Below are positions 38,901-41,685 of a stretch of DNA of 64,000 nt, piece after piece. The position numbers and the translations under genes were made by a program. Positions within the stretch are counted from its first letter, which is position 1. Every line of letters begins with the position of its first letter. Below the pieces are notes generated by a model. It had not been told where the DNA came from, ran no database searches, and saw only the letters and a list, made by a program, of their open reading frames with translations. This DNA comes from Candidula unifasciata (taxonomy: Eukaryota > Mollusca > Gastropoda > Stylommatophora > Geomitridae): assembly GCA_905116865.2 (NCBI GenBank), contig CAJHNH020002521.1, positions 40,805 through 104,804 on the forward strand, given 5' to 3'.

Positions 38901-39398
38901 ACACACATTTTTTTTTTCAAGTCAATTTGTAAATATTTGTAACACTTATTTATAAAACAGAACAAAAACTCCCAAAAAAAATCACATTTTTGTTTTTATG
39001 TGTAGTTTGTACAACTACCTCCTATTTTAGGTCACTTTTTTTTAATACTTAAGAGGGGGTGCCACTTGAAATAGGTTGAAAACCACTGTTCTAGACAGAT
39101 GTGAGACTTAACTGCACCAGATTTTATACTGTCTTGCTCATTCTAACTCTGCAGAGGAGCTAGCCACCTGCCAAAAAGCATTGTACAAAGCACAAGCTCC
39201 ATAGGTCCAACAATGACAAATCTTGGAGAGATTAACCAAATGCAGATTCAATGACCTGACCCCTTCTAAACATTAAAAATATCACAGCTGACCACCTACC
39301 TTCCACTCAATAAGCATCTGTGAGTCCTCTTGTGGCCATGATGGTGACCTTGAGTCGTAGTGGCTCCTTGCAGTACTGGCCCCATTGGCAGGAAACAT
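2821..39398 (-). CDS. DIXDC1: dixin (DIXDC1, coiled-coil-DIX1), 19 of about 20 coding exons
   Basis: Dixin is a cytoplasmic adaptor of canonical Wnt signalling: its DIX domain polymerises with Dishevelled and Axin DIX domains, and its N-terminal CH domain and coiled coil link it to the cytoskeleton. Nineteen exons joined at GT-AG sites give about 680 residues, close to the vertebrate protein. CH: residues about 34-150, including [34 protein letters not shown] and [13 protein letters not shown]. Coiled coil: about 280-560. DIX: about 615 to the end, closing in [16 protein letters not shown]. The ATG at 39398 follows an in-frame TAG nine bases upstream. Phases match at every junction except around one unlocated DIX exon (expected between 2905 and 8105); the exon 16/17 acceptor is also uncertain. 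The protein identity is from family knowledge; no database search was run. Confidence 0.93.
2925..3300. repeat. 28-bp minisatellite, about 13 units
   Basis: Degenerate tandem units of about 28 bp share TTGTAAAGTAGCA and CATCTTA cores. They begin about 20 bases from the acceptor of the last dixin exon, so they fill the 3' end of the last intron. Confidence 0.85.
3575..3930. repeat. 34-bp minisatellite, about 10 units
   Basis: Units contain ACCACACAGAAA, CCCATCA and GTCCCAACAAA. The left units carry AGCCCATCACTGTC and the right ones AACCCATCAGTGTC, so variants are spatially sorted, as expected from local unit spreading. The array is intronic to dixin. Confidence 0.88.
3931..4724. other. intron sequence, no gene recognised
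   Basis: This stretch holds a poly-C run beside poly-T near 4111-4135, a short CA repeat near 4275-4292 and AT-rich sequence. A splice-flanked block near 4391-4421 (minus) resembles the HFK part of a DIX domain but is out of phase, so it was not accepted as the missing exon. Confidence 0.5.
4725..5100 (-). repeat. SINE-B copy (tRNA-derived)
   Basis: Reading the minus strand, the head at the high-coordinate end has CTCGAG, then a B-box-like GGTTCCGGGTTCAATCCC, the internal polymerase III promoter of tRNA-derived SINEs. The body follows, with CCTGTGCACTGTGCTGA and TGATGTTGATCCGTTG at the 3' end. The same sequence recurs at 12.4, 27.6, 36.5, 51.6, 55.2, 59.9 and 62.1 kb. Confidence 0.85.
5101..5394. 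other. poly-C tract and intron spacer
   Basis: This opens with an interrupted C run (about 5104-5128), then moderately AT-rich sequence. The 96-codon plus-strand open frame at 5096-5386 begins in the C run and has no recognised domain; I do not call it a gene. Confidence 0.5.
5395..5545. repeat. 15-16-bp minisatellite (TCCTGTCACTG core)
   Basis: Repeated CTAGTCCTGTCACTG units precede the LTR-like segment. The same core, organised into 30-bp units, resumes after the gypsy fragment at 7293. The retroelement appears to interrupt one array. Confidence 0.8.
5549..5944 (+). mobile_element. LTR-like segment of a gypsy-type element
   Basis: The stretch opens with TGTTG and closes with GTAACA, the usual TG...CA ends of an LTR. 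It carries AATAAA at 5796-5801 followed by a T/G-rich stretch, as in an LTR polyadenylation region. It is followed at once by pol-coding sequence. No primer-binding site, gag or protease is seen between, so the junction is abnormal. No second LTR copy was found in the window, so the boundary call is an inference. Confidence 0.5.
5945..7292 (+). pseudogene. Ty3/gypsy-type pol fragment (reverse transcriptase and start of RNase H)
   Basis: The frame encodes the Ty3/gypsy reverse transcriptase order: [56 protein letters not shown], the catalytic YYLDDLLLF near 6605, then [18 protein letters not shown] and an RNase H start ([32 protein letters not shown]). A TAA at 6698-6700 breaks one continuous frame; reading resumes in the same frame with no shift. 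Gag and protease are absent upstream. The rest of RNase H and integrase are absent downstream, where sequence passes straight into a minisatellite. The YLDD motif is intact, but the piece cannot be autonomous. Confidence 0.92.
7293..7497. repeat. 30-bp minisatellite, about 6-7 units
   Basis: Units pair AGTCTAGTCCTGTCACTGCC with TTATTCTGTC and differ by one or two bases. The array starts exactly where the gypsy pol similarity ends. Confidence 0.9.
7605..7885 (-). repeat. SINE-A copy
   Basis: A near full-length SINE-A copy in reverse orientation. Its 3' end (CTGTAAACTCCGGTGGAAAGTTCTGG as read on plus, in two conserved pieces) lies left, and its head (AGCCACAAAACC, CAGGGAATG) lies right. It is inside a dixin intron. 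Confidence 0.75.
7886..8105. other. intron sequence before dixin exon 18
   Basis: Unremarkable AT-rich sequence with no repeat or coding similarity recognised. It ends in the minus-strand donor GTAAG at 8101-8105. Confidence 0.5.
8106..8162 (-). CDS. DIXDC1: dixin exon 18: middle of DIX domain
   Basis: A 57-base exon lies between acceptor CCGCACAG and donor GTAAGG. It starts with one base completing a Lys codon left open by exon 17, which supports the join. The peptide [18 protein letters not shown] aligns to the vertebrate DIX stretch VTLKDFKAAIDREGNH. It ends in phase 2 (AG), leaving a codon that should be completed by a further exon, which I could not find before 2904. Confidence 0.75.
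8696..8778 (-). CDS. DIXDC1: dixin exon 17: first strands of DIX domain
   Basis: The peptide [20 protein letters not shown] aligns to the vertebrate DIX start (TKVLYFTDRSLTPFMVNIPK). The donor GAA|GTAAG leaves two bases that exon 18 completes. The start is less certain. The acceptor ATGCAG at 8779-8784 keeps the frame with exon 16 but has a poor pyrimidine tract. A better-looking acceptor (ATACAG, exon beginning at 8798) would break the frame unless another small exon intervenes. Confidence 0.78.
8799..9224. other. intron sequence, nothing recognised
   Basis: No confident coding similarity. The minus-strand 73-codon frame at 8917-9138 has no domain I recognise and is not supported by splice-site context. 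Confidence 0.4.
9225..9370 (-). repeat. LINE 3'-end fragment (family F)
   Basis: The block with CATTCCCATAAGCACTCTGT, CATCTTCAG, AGTAACAATCTGATT and CAGATCC recurs at 10.93-11.07 kb (following a LINE RNase H fragment on the minus strand), 17.8 kb and 43.32-43.47 kb. It is therefore read as the 3' end of that LINE family. Confidence 0.65.
9371..9754. other. G/C-tract-rich intron spacer
   Basis: This stretch contains a poly-C run near 9390-9400, a G-rich stretch near 9455-9470, a CA repeat at about 9661-9672 and AT-rich sequence. No gene was recognised. Plus- and minus-strand open frames here cross the homopolymers and have no domains. Confidence 0.45.
9755..10228 (-). repeat. SINE-C, two adjacent partial copies (tRNA-derived)
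   Basis: The left piece begins with the (AGTAAA)n tail of the family at 9755-9780 and CCTTTCGGCGCATAGGGC. The right piece (9990-10228) ends in a tRNA-like head that reads on minus GCAGTGATAGAGGCTTGCC to GGGTTCAAAT. Similarity to the complete copy at 42612-42905 defines the family. Confidence 0.7.
10229..10929. other. intron spacer, nothing recognised
   Basis: Plus-strand frames of 84 and 73 codons occur at 10369-10623 and 10723-10944 without recognisable domains. I see no repeat that I can assign. Confidence 0.45.
10930..12245 (-). pseudogene. LINE fragment: end of reverse transcriptase and RNase H
   Basis: On the minus strand the sequence encodes the C-terminal reverse transcriptase linker ([20 protein letters not shown], then [10 protein letters not shown]) and then RNase H with the first catalytic motif [11 protein letters not shown] and a second at [10 protein letters not shown]. 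Frames break at about 11835 and again after 11534, with many stops before the 3' end near 10930. It belongs to a different LINE family from the 46-kb element. A shorter relative lies at 16930-17850. Confidence 0.82.
12350..12765 (-). repeat. SINE-B copy (tRNA-derived), nearly complete
   Basis: It spans the SINE-B body from AACAACGGATCAACAT to the tRNA-like head, with the B-box complement GAATTGAACCCGGAACC near 12690. It is one of the longest copies and lies in the intron just downstream of dixin exon 16. Confidence 0.85.
12862..12981 (-). CDS. DIXDC1: dixin exon 16: Ser-rich linker before DIX
   Basis: A 120-base exon sits between acceptor TTCTGCAG and donor GTAATAG, phase 0 on both sides. 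It encodes [10 protein letters not shown] and a Ser-rich stretch ([18 protein letters not shown]), matching the expected unstructured, probably phosphorylated linker between the coiled coil and DIX domain. The donor is acceptable but not consensus. Confidence 0.82.
12982..14488. other. dixin intron with SINE-C scraps
   Basis: This contains a TG/TA microsatellite near 13168-13200, a plus-strand SINE-C piece at about 13725-13830 (GACCACATCAGTCAGCGAG), a reverse SINE-C head near 13990-14050, and a block at 14300-14430 that resembles 45385-45495. No gene was recognised. Confidence 0.5.
14489..14668 (-). CDS. DIXDC1: dixin exon 15: end of coiled-coil region
   Basis: A 180-base exon sits between acceptor ATGTCCAG and donor GTAAGT, phase 0 on both sides. 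The peptide has [12 protein letters not shown] and [18 protein letters not shown], which aligns to vertebrate dixin (LRSLRNSF, then IDSLEQGISSLMERLHV). This is one of the better conserved stretches outside CH and DIX. Confidence 0.93.
14669..15492. other. dixin intron, nothing recognised
   Basis: Mostly single-copy-looking AT-rich sequence with a short CCCCACCCCC tract near 14943. No repeat was assigned. Confidence 0.4.
15493..15594 (-). CDS. DIXDC1: dixin exon 14: coiled coil
   Basis: 102 bases between acceptor TTCATTAG and donor GTTAGT, phase 0. The peptide [20 protein letters not shown] shows a heptad pattern of hydrophobic residues. The frame joins both neighbours. Confidence 0.9.
15595..16929. 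other. dixin intron with partial repeats
   Basis: A SINE-C-like head (GGTCGTGGGTTCATTTC) lies near 15724-15745 beside a poly-T run. Poly-C tracts occur near 16266-16277 and 16478-16488. No gene was recognised. Confidence 0.45.
16930..17850 (-). pseudogene. LINE fragment: decayed RNase H region
   Basis: Minus-strand remnants include [18 protein letters not shown] near 17560-17610, aligning to the RNase H start at 11.75 kb. Downstream pieces share sequence with 11.4-11.6 kb (for example CTTCTTGCCGGATCCACACT against CCTTGCCAGATCCACACT on plus). The TDG motif is IDG here and stops are frequent, so it is inactive. Confidence 0.78.
17868..18120 (+). mobile_element. LINE 3'-end fragment (IKWFGHV type)
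   Basis: The plus strand encodes QIKWFGHVT followed by decayed C-terminal sequence, ending in GAAAAGAAGAAGATG. WFGHV close to the end is characteristic of the C-termini of several animal LINE clades. It aligns to 50205-50455 (ATATCAGA, CACTGAAAAGTACT, CATTCCAG, GTAGAGAAAAGAA). Confidence 0.75.
18291..18425 (-). CDS. DIXDC1: dixin exon 13: coiled coil
   Basis: 135 bases between acceptor TTGTTTCAG and donor GTGAGT, phase 0. The peptide begins [15 protein letters not shown], corresponding to the vertebrate KKELGQKDRLLQQ stretch. Confidence 0.93.
18480..18725 (+). repeat. SINE-C copy (tRNA-derived)
   Basis: The head reads GTGGCTAGACACTCACC and a B-box-like GGTCATGGGTTCGGGTCC, then the body (AATGACCTTGGCTCTCAGG, GATGCTGACCACATCA). 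It is the forward counterpart of the minus-strand copy at 42612-42905. Confidence 0.8.
18780..18860. repeat. C-rich low-complexity tract
   Basis: About 80 bases of almost pure C with interspersed ACCTATCC units on the plus strand. The proline-rich open frames here are artefacts of composition. Confidence 0.8.
18940..19165 (-). mobile_element. LINE 3'-end fragment ([10 protein letters not shown] type)
   Basis: The minus strand encodes [41 protein letters not shown] and LYLPRHPQR before a stop. This is the recognisable C-terminal tail of animal LINE ORF2 proteins (WFGHLERM, GRRPRGRPRTRW). After the stop comes AAGATGAAGAAGAAGAAGAG, again a GAA-type tail. The frame is intact here, suggesting a fairly recent insertion, but only the last 70 residues remain. 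Confidence 0.85.
19500..19780 (-). repeat. SINE-A copy
   Basis: It starts at its 3' tail (complement of GAAGAAGAC, then GGCTGTAAAACTC as read on plus) and runs to the head (AGGAATCCACACAGCGG). It lies within a dixin intron just downstream of exon 12. Confidence 0.75.
19834..19887 (-). CDS. DIXDC1: dixin exon 12: coiled coil
   Basis: 54 bases between acceptor TTTTCTAG and donor GTAAGA, phase 0, encoding [18 protein letters not shown]. It has heptad spacing and is the same length as exon 11, consistent with exon structure in coiled-coil genes. Confidence 0.9.
20425..20540. repeat. dispersed repeat (pair with 33205-33300)
   Basis: GGCCCTCTATGAAGGTTGTGG, GTGTGATTC and CCAATGAT, CACAGCT are shared with 33205-33300 in the same orientation. 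It is a low-copy dispersed element of unknown class. Confidence 0.6.
20605..20905 (+). repeat. SINE-A copy, near complete
   Basis: This begins with the head (TCACACCGTTCCCCGTGTGGG), has an expanded G run at about 20662-20678, then CAAGCATGTCGTGAGAGT, CTGTCTGAGAGACAAGG, GTTCTGGAACAAGACTAAG, and ends GAAGAAGAACAAG. It is a good reference copy for the family. Confidence 0.82.
20994..21047 (-). CDS. DIXDC1: dixin exon 11: coiled coil
   Basis: 54 bases between acceptor ATTAACAG and donor GTAAAT, phase 0, encoding [18 protein letters not shown]. It is charged and heptad-like and in frame with both neighbours. Confidence 0.9.
21510..21790 (-). repeat. SINE-A copy
   Basis: Reverse copy with AACTCTGGTGGAAAGTTCTGG split by one mismatch from other copies, CTTTGCCTCTCAGGTAGATG, and a head with CAGAACCCACATGGAG. 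Confidence 0.78.
22020..22040. repeat. poly-T tract
   Basis: About 20 consecutive T residues within a region resembling a decayed hAT-type end (CAGCAGTTCCCAATTAC near 21980). The matching second end was not found. Confidence 0.6.
22457..22728. mobile_element. hAT-type MITE with 8-bp target duplication
   Basis: The ends are inverted: CAGTGATTCCCAAAC on the left and GTTTGGGAAACACTG on the right. Both match the CAGTG...CCAAAC termini of hAT transposons. The flanks are a perfect 8-bp duplication, TACTAAAG, at 22449-22456 and 22729-22736, the length hAT transposases make. There is no coding capacity. The interior holds two about 100-bp direct copies (GCCGTGGAATATTGTAAAAG to CATACTTTTAC) that differ at only a few sites. 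Confidence 0.93.
23168..23272 (-). CDS. DIXDC1: dixin exon 10: coiled coil
   Basis: 105 bases between acceptor CATTTCCAG and donor GTAAGT, phase 0. [20 protein letters not shown] aligns to vertebrate DALQQRLTQQDTSVLQLKQE, directly continuing the LQG motif of exon 9. Confidence 0.95.
23280..23690. repeat. 22-bp minisatellite
   Basis: Degenerate at first (GTGTGAAATTAATGTG variants), then regular ATTACTGTTAAATTAGCATG units at 23500-23680. It ends about 50 bases before the piggyBac terminus. Confidence 0.85.
24008..24763 (+). pseudogene. piggyBac-family transposase, N-terminal remnant
   Basis: The frame opens with [11 protein letters not shown] and a long acidic/Ser-rich region as in piggyBac-derived transposases. 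It continues into [27 protein letters not shown] and, after a frame change, [13 protein letters not shown] and [10 protein letters not shown]. These match the start of the DDE_Tnp_1_7-type core (FFxxELLxxIVxETNRYA, then a MSRNRF-like box). Breaks are TAG at 24266-24268, TAA at 24491-24493, a frameshift near 24628-24634, and a final TAG at 24759. The catalytic aspartates lie beyond this point in the family and are missing, replaced by tandem repeats. Confidence 0.88.
24765..25700. repeat. about 190-bp tandem repeat, five units, inside piggyBac
   Basis: Units begin near 24768, 24956, 25146, 25345 and 25539, each with TGTCAGAYAA, AGTTGCCTTTTTTGCACC, CAGCCACATGATGATGAT and TTTTGTGCAAA. The first two are closest to each other; later ones are shorter and diverged. 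They replace the position where the transposase catalytic core would be. Confidence 0.88.
25808..25912 (-). CDS. DIXDC1: dixin exon 9: coiled coil
   Basis: 105 bases between acceptor TTCCTACAG and donor GTCAGT, phase 0. [12 protein letters not shown] matches the vertebrate CKQEARNLQGIK stretch and abuts exon 10 in the same register. Confidence 0.94.
25980..26560 (-). repeat. probable decayed LINE-like repeat
   Basis: The plus strand has ACCATCATCATGTAGCAGG, TCCTGTGCTTATCTTTGTGCC and ATGCTGCTTC-like pieces that partly recur at 36890-37080 (CATCATAATGTGACAGG, TCCTGCACCCACCTTCATGC). Motif order is preserved at both places. The class could not be settled. Confidence 0.45.
26690..26932 (+). mobile_element. 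diverged LINE 3'-end fragment (same family as 46036-49961)
   Basis: The order of motifs follows the zinc-knuckle C-terminus and 3' UTR of the 46-kb LINE: ATGTGCACATGTTGA, CACGTCCTCCA, CTTTATGGGCCGCTAAGTGAA, ACAGTGAAGTTTATAC, TTTATTTCAAGTGAATAGAAG. It is heavily mutated and so older than the left-edge copy. Confidence 0.8.
27224..27304 (-). CDS. DIXDC1: dixin exon 8: linker/start of coiled coil
   Basis: 81 bases between acceptor CTGTTTCAG and donor GTAAGT, phase 0. It begins [12 protein letters not shown], corresponding to LLLNGSLPEDEQ in vertebrate dixin. Confidence 0.92.
27410..27790 (-). repeat. SINE-A scrap followed by 5'-truncated SINE-B
   Basis: 27410-27500 holds the SINE-A 3' end (AACTCTGGTAGAAAGTTCTGG, interrupted by mismatch). 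27535-27790 holds a SINE-B body (GATGGATCAACATCATGGCAC to GATTTTTTAACGTG) that stops before the tRNA head. Such abutting is common in nested SINE insertion. Confidence 0.75.
27791..29135. other. dixin intron with G tract and SINE-A head
   Basis: A run of about 20 G lies at 28002-28020. A forward SINE-A head occurs at about 28555-28680 (GGACCTCACTGTGAGGG, AAGCATGTCGTAAGAGTCG). No coding gene was recognised; the 28559-28795 frame is SINE sequence. Confidence 0.55.
29136..29248 (-). CDS. DIXDC1: dixin exon 7: start of coiled coil
   Basis: 113 bases between acceptor TTCCGCAG and donor GTGAGT. It starts in phase 1, completing the Gly codon left by exon 6, and ends in phase 0. The peptide includes [20 protein letters not shown] and [10 protein letters not shown], then joins LLNGE in exon 8. 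Confidence 0.93.
29265..29485 (+). repeat. SINE-D copy (diverged)
   Basis: It shares CGCAATGGCAAACTATTG, a GCAACATCCTGTGAAGGATA end and overall spacing with the cleaner copy at 30205-30450. It lies about 20 bases upstream of dixin exon 7 (minus direction), close to the acceptor. Confidence 0.65.
29486..30204. other. dixin intron, AT-rich with C tract
   Basis: A C-rich tract lies at 29768-29786 and an AT microsatellite near 29855-29876. Blocks such as CATTTACTTTCCATCTTCCC recur locally at 29530-29610 in degenerate form. No gene was recognised. Confidence 0.45.
30205..30450 (+). repeat. SINE-D copy with tRNA-like head
   Basis: The head GTCGTCAGCTCAGGCTAAGTC resembles an A box region, and ATGCCGGGTTCTATCCC a B box. 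The body has CAATGGCAAACTACTGG and ends CAACGTCCTGTAAAGGATACG. The two-copy comparison with 29265-29485 supports a mobile origin. Confidence 0.7.
30480..30770 (-). repeat. SINE-A copy
   Basis: Reverse copy from its tail side (CCAGTGCAAAGTTCTG) through GACTTGTTCCAGAACTTGAG and CTCAGGCAGATGCACTCC to the head (GGAACCCAGACAG). Confidence 0.78.
31041..31270 (-). CDS. DIXDC1: dixin exon 6: Ser/Gly-rich linker
   Basis: 230 bases between acceptor TGTCACCAG and donor GTATCA. It starts completing the Arg codon of exon 5 and ends one base into a Gly codon completed by exon 7. The peptide is low complexity ([29 protein letters not shown]), the expected poorly conserved linker between CH and coiled coil, with many Ser/Thr-Pro sites. 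Confidence 0.92.
31500..31735. repeat. dispersed repeat with internal 37-bp tandem duplication
   Basis: It shares GAGCCAG, CTGCTCATG/CTGCTCATTT, CACCTG and AAAATATCCAC with 42995-43075. Within it, a 37-base segment starting TTGACTCTCACCAAATCAAT is present twice in direct tandem (about 31603-31639 and 31640-31676) without a mismatch that I can see. Confidence 0.65.
31925..32180 (+). mobile_element. LINE 3'-end fragment (FFGHVMRK type)
   Basis: The plus strand encodes [13 protein letters not shown] sequence, then a Gly/Arg/Glu-rich run and MLDSL, WHGRSS, with several stops, ending in TATAAGAAGAAAAAGG. This is the typical order at the C-terminus of animal LINE ORF2 (GHVMR, KRGRGRQR, LDSL). It is the third LINE family here ending in a GAA-like tail. 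Confidence 0.75.
32515..32585 (-). CDS. DIXDC1: dixin exon 5: helical segment after CH
   Basis: 71 bases between acceptor TTATTAAG and donor GTATGT. It starts phase 0 and ends two bases into an Arg codon. [20 protein letters not shown] aligns to GAAAALADVCHDMSRSGRDV of vertebrate dixin, a diagnostic motif directly after the CH domain. The acceptor is AT-rich rather than pyrimidine-rich. Confidence 0.92.
32586..34658. other. large dixin intron, mostly unassigned
   Basis: It holds the dispersed repeat at 33205-33300 and a T run near 33060-33069. The 174-codon minus-strand open frame at 33445-33969 has no recognisable domain or splice-site support and reads like random sequence, so it is not called a gene. 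Confidence 0.5.
34659..34783 (-). CDS. DIXDC1: dixin exon 4: end of CH domain
   Basis: 125 bases between acceptor GCTCCACAG and donor GTAAGT. It completes an Asp codon begun by exon 3 and ends phase 0. [20 protein letters not shown] is nearly the vertebrate DIVDGNLKSIMRLVLALAAH, followed by YKPN. Confidence 0.97.
34915..35115 (-). repeat. SINE-C copy (partial)
   Basis: The plus strand shows GGTGGGTAATGTGGTCAGCA, TTACTTCCCAGGA, TAGGTCATCCTGGGA and a tRNA-like head complement (GCCACTAAGCTATTATGGC). The order equals that of the complete copy at 42612-42905. Confidence 0.72.
35116..35578. other. dixin intron, T-rich
   Basis: Several T runs (about 35320-35329 and 35375-35388) and no recognisable gene or repeat. 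Confidence 0.4.
35579..35704 (-). CDS. DIXDC1: dixin exon 3: CH domain core
   Basis: 126 bases between acceptor TGTTTCTAG and donor GTAACC, starting with two bases that complete Ala and ending one base into Asp. [29 protein letters not shown] and [10 protein letters not shown] follow vertebrate AGEKLSGVQLSPGNQQEMKN, NVEKVLQF, KKIRMHQTSAK. Confidence 0.97.
35970..36270 (-). repeat. SINE-A copy
   Basis: This starts with the complemented tail TTCTTCTTCTTCTTAG, then CGAACTCTGACGGCAAGTTC, CTTGTTCCAGAATTTGAG, CTCTCAGGCAGAACGACTC, ending at a C tract and GGGGCCATGGAACC. The long frame at 35782-36318 crosses it and is not a gene. Confidence 0.8.
36383..36680 (+). repeat. SINE-B copy, forward, lacking tRNA head
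   Basis: The only plus-strand SINE-B copy. It begins TTCTAGTAATTCCCCCTGGT and ends CATGATGTTAATCCGTTGTTC, so the 5' tRNA-derived head is missing. 5' truncation is what LINE-driven retrotransposition produces. Confidence 0.82.
37340..37620 (+). repeat. SINE-A copy, near complete
   Basis: Head at GGGGCCCCATTTGGGG-like sequence, then AAGCATGTTGTAAAAGGCGA, CATCTGCCTGAGAGG, AAGTGGACTTACAACCAGAAC, TTTCCACCGGAGTTAAAAGC and an A/G-rich end. Confidence 0.8.
37951..38080 (-). CDS. DIXDC1: dixin exon 2: start of CH domain
   Basis: 130 bases between acceptor TACTGTTTCAG and donor GTAAGT. It starts phase 0 and ends one base into Ala. [39 protein letters not shown] and EVI closely follow the vertebrate QQLQAYVAWVNSQLKKRP, DLRQDLRDGVILAYLIEIV. 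Confidence 0.97.
38081..38764. other. first dixin intron, left part
   Basis: A TG microsatellite lies at about 38362-38378 followed by a G run. The rest is AT-rich and unassigned. Confidence 0.45.
38765..39088. mobile_element. hAT-like MITE
   Basis: The left end CAGTGTTCTACCTG and right end AGGTTGAAAACCACTG are imperfect inverted repeats of the hAT type, with a small deletion on the left. The flanks are TTCTAAAC (38757-38764) and TTCTAGAC (39089-39096), an 8-bp target duplication with one mismatch. The interior is AT-rich with a poly-C run and is noncoding. It lies in the first dixin intron. Confidence 0.78.
39300..39398 (-). CDS. DIXDC1: dixin exon 1: start codon and N-terminal leader
   Basis: The ATG at 39398 opens 33 codons ([26 protein letters not shown]) to the donor GTAGGT, phase 0. 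An in-frame TAG lies nine bases upstream, so translation cannot start earlier in this exon. The join reads [15 protein letters not shown], placing the CH domain 33 residues from the start, as in vertebrate dixin. A possible upstream acceptor (TTTCTCTAG, about 39492-39500) would make this the second, partly noncoding exon. Confidence 0.9.
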
Positions 39399-40231
39399 GG
39401 TTTTCTATACGGATAATTCCTTTAGGCTTATGCTAGTCAGAGTTTCGTACCTGTCATGCTGAGAAGGTTTCTAGCCTTTCTGTGCTGTTCCTAGAGAAAG
39501 TCAATGAAAGCCAATTTTTTTTAATAAAATGAGATAGCAAATTAGAAGAAAAAAAAAATACACACACACACATGAGGCTTATTTCTGGATGGTTGATTGG
39601 TTAAGAATCCTCTGGATGACTCAAGTTTTTACTCCAAAGTCCAACAAATTCATTTCCATACCTAAAGGAGACTGCATTTACTGGTGAAAGGCTCACATGA
39701 GGACCTTTCCCACAACCTTCTTCTGTGTTCTCTCTCTAAACGGTAGATGGCATGTTTTGTGGCTTACAGGTAGGCTGTGATATCTGCACTTTTCAACCAA
39801 AAACATTTGATTTTGGCAAACCCCTAACCAGATGCCTTTAAGGAAACACACTTGCTGGGAGCCAACGCCATCTCTAATTGTGCCTAACAACTAAATGACG
39901 ACACTTTTTGAAAGGAGTCCCTCCGAAACTGGTTACTGGAAGCCCTTTCCATGTGTTGCATCGTGTGACATTTTAATGTGCTTACGAAGTTTTGTGTTCT
40001 GAATGTATTCGTATTACAAATCGATATTGCTTTCATACTGACTGTGCATAAATAGTGCAACTACGCTGTGGATAAATAGTGTCAAGATATTTCAGAGCTC
40101 TGGGTAAGTGGATGAAAATAATATTTAATTTACTAACTAACCTCTCACAGCAAATCACTTTTTGCCTCGTTACTAATTGTTGACTAACAGTATATATGTT
40201 GTAGAAGTACGCTAATAATATTAATCCTCAA

Positions 40232-40545
40232 CCATTTGTCTTATGCTTCGCGAACACTGGCTGTAAACTCTGGCAGAAACTTCTGGTTGTTCATCTACTT
40301 CTTATGCATATTTGCAGTTGTACGGTCTGTGTTAATTTTTGTAAATTGGCTTCTGCTTCGCAAACACTGGCTGTAAACTTCTGGTTGTTCATCTACTTTT
40401 TATGCATATTTGCAGTTGTACGGTCTGTGTTAATTTTTGTAAATTGGCTTCTGCTTTGCGAACACTAGCTGTAAACTCTAGCAGAAACTTCTGGTTGTTT
40501 ATTTCATTCTGGGCTTTAGTCTTGTTCCAGACACTGTTTTGAACA
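40232..40545. repeat. SINE-A fragment caught in a roughly 100-bp tandem triplication
   Basis: Three successive units carry GCTTCGCRAACACTGGCTGT, ACTTCTGGTTGTTCATCTAC and TTGCAGTTGTACGGTCTGTG. The first part of each unit is SINE-A 3' sequence; the rest is not. The last unit continues into further SINE-A sequence (CTTGTTCCAGACACTG). Confidence 0.75.
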
Positions 40546-41529
40546 ACAAGATCCGGTATCTATATGGGGAATTTTTGTGTTTGATATGTGTATGTTGCAC
40601 AGCATTTGCAGTTATATGATCTTTTTTAATTTGCTTTAATTACCCTTAAAATAATATGCCATTCATGATACTTATACGTGTTGTTGCATGCAGTATTCAG
40701 AAATATGTGTGATGTATTTTTAAAGTTACCAAAAAATTTGCAATGATAAGGAATTGATTTCATCCAACAAGATGAAACTGGACAAATTTGTTTGTGCTGT
40801 TTGTACCTTGAGGATAAATATGCTATAGTACAGTTAAGAAAACTGCTCTAGGTGAAAAATAATTGCACATATCAATTTCATATTGACTGTGCTTGTTTAC
40901 TAATTATTAAATAACAGTATAATTATATGTTGTAGTAGTCTACTGATAGTAATAATAACCATCAATCATTTATATTTATGTTATATATGACATGTGTATG
41001 TTTCACAGCAGTATTTTTATGGGCTAAATTTGATAAAGTACAAATGTTACCCCCCCCCCCCCACCCCCCCCCCCCCCCCCGCAACAATACCCTCTCCGAA
41101 TCAAAGAGTTAGCACTGATATTTTTTTTTACTTTTGCTGGAATAACTTTCAGTTTATATTGATGTTTATGTTCATGTTGACTGTTAGCAAATGCATTTTT
41201 GTTTGTCTGTAAGAGCCTTTATTGTTATATTTAAATAGCACACTTATTTACCTTAAAAATGATAGTTCTAAAAAATATTTTGAAAATTAATGAAACTATT
41301 TTCATTTGTGTATACATCTCCTAGATAAAAACTGTGGACATAGAAAGACTCCATTCTTGCACAAGAACAGGAATCCCCATTGACCTGTTTGGCCTATAAA
41401 TAGAGAAGGCCGTGCTGGGGGCAAAGGGTTCCACCCCCCCCCCCCCCACGCACACACAAAGTGGGTCCCAGAACAAAGAAATTGTACTAAAGTACCATTC
41501 TATACTGCCTGTGGTGAAGGAATCTCCTT
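40546..41529. other. upstream AT-rich spacer with poly-C tract
   Basis: AT-rich with an interrupted C run at 41050-41080 and another at about 41433-41448. No gene was recognised; the frame at 40994-41212 crosses the C run. Confidence 0.45.
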
Positions 41530-41685
41530 TTAACTCTTTCAGTACTCAGGTGTTATTTTAACTTATTGTGCGCTATACTTCAGCTAGTCCATATGTCGGT
41601 CTACATTTTTGAGAAAGAATCAGCGGAAGTTACAACTGGGACAAAGTGGGTTAGTGTTATAAAAAGATGGGACATAAAGGGTTAG
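41530..41685. mobile_element. possible piggyBac-type MITE
   Basis: The left end reads TTAACTCTTTCAGTAC; the right end, inverted, reads CTAACCCTTTATGTC. This is close to the TTAACCCTTT pattern, with the right TTAA mutated to TTAG. The interior (about 155 bp) is noncoding. With only about 10 matching terminal bases, confidence is moderate. Confidence 0.42.
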
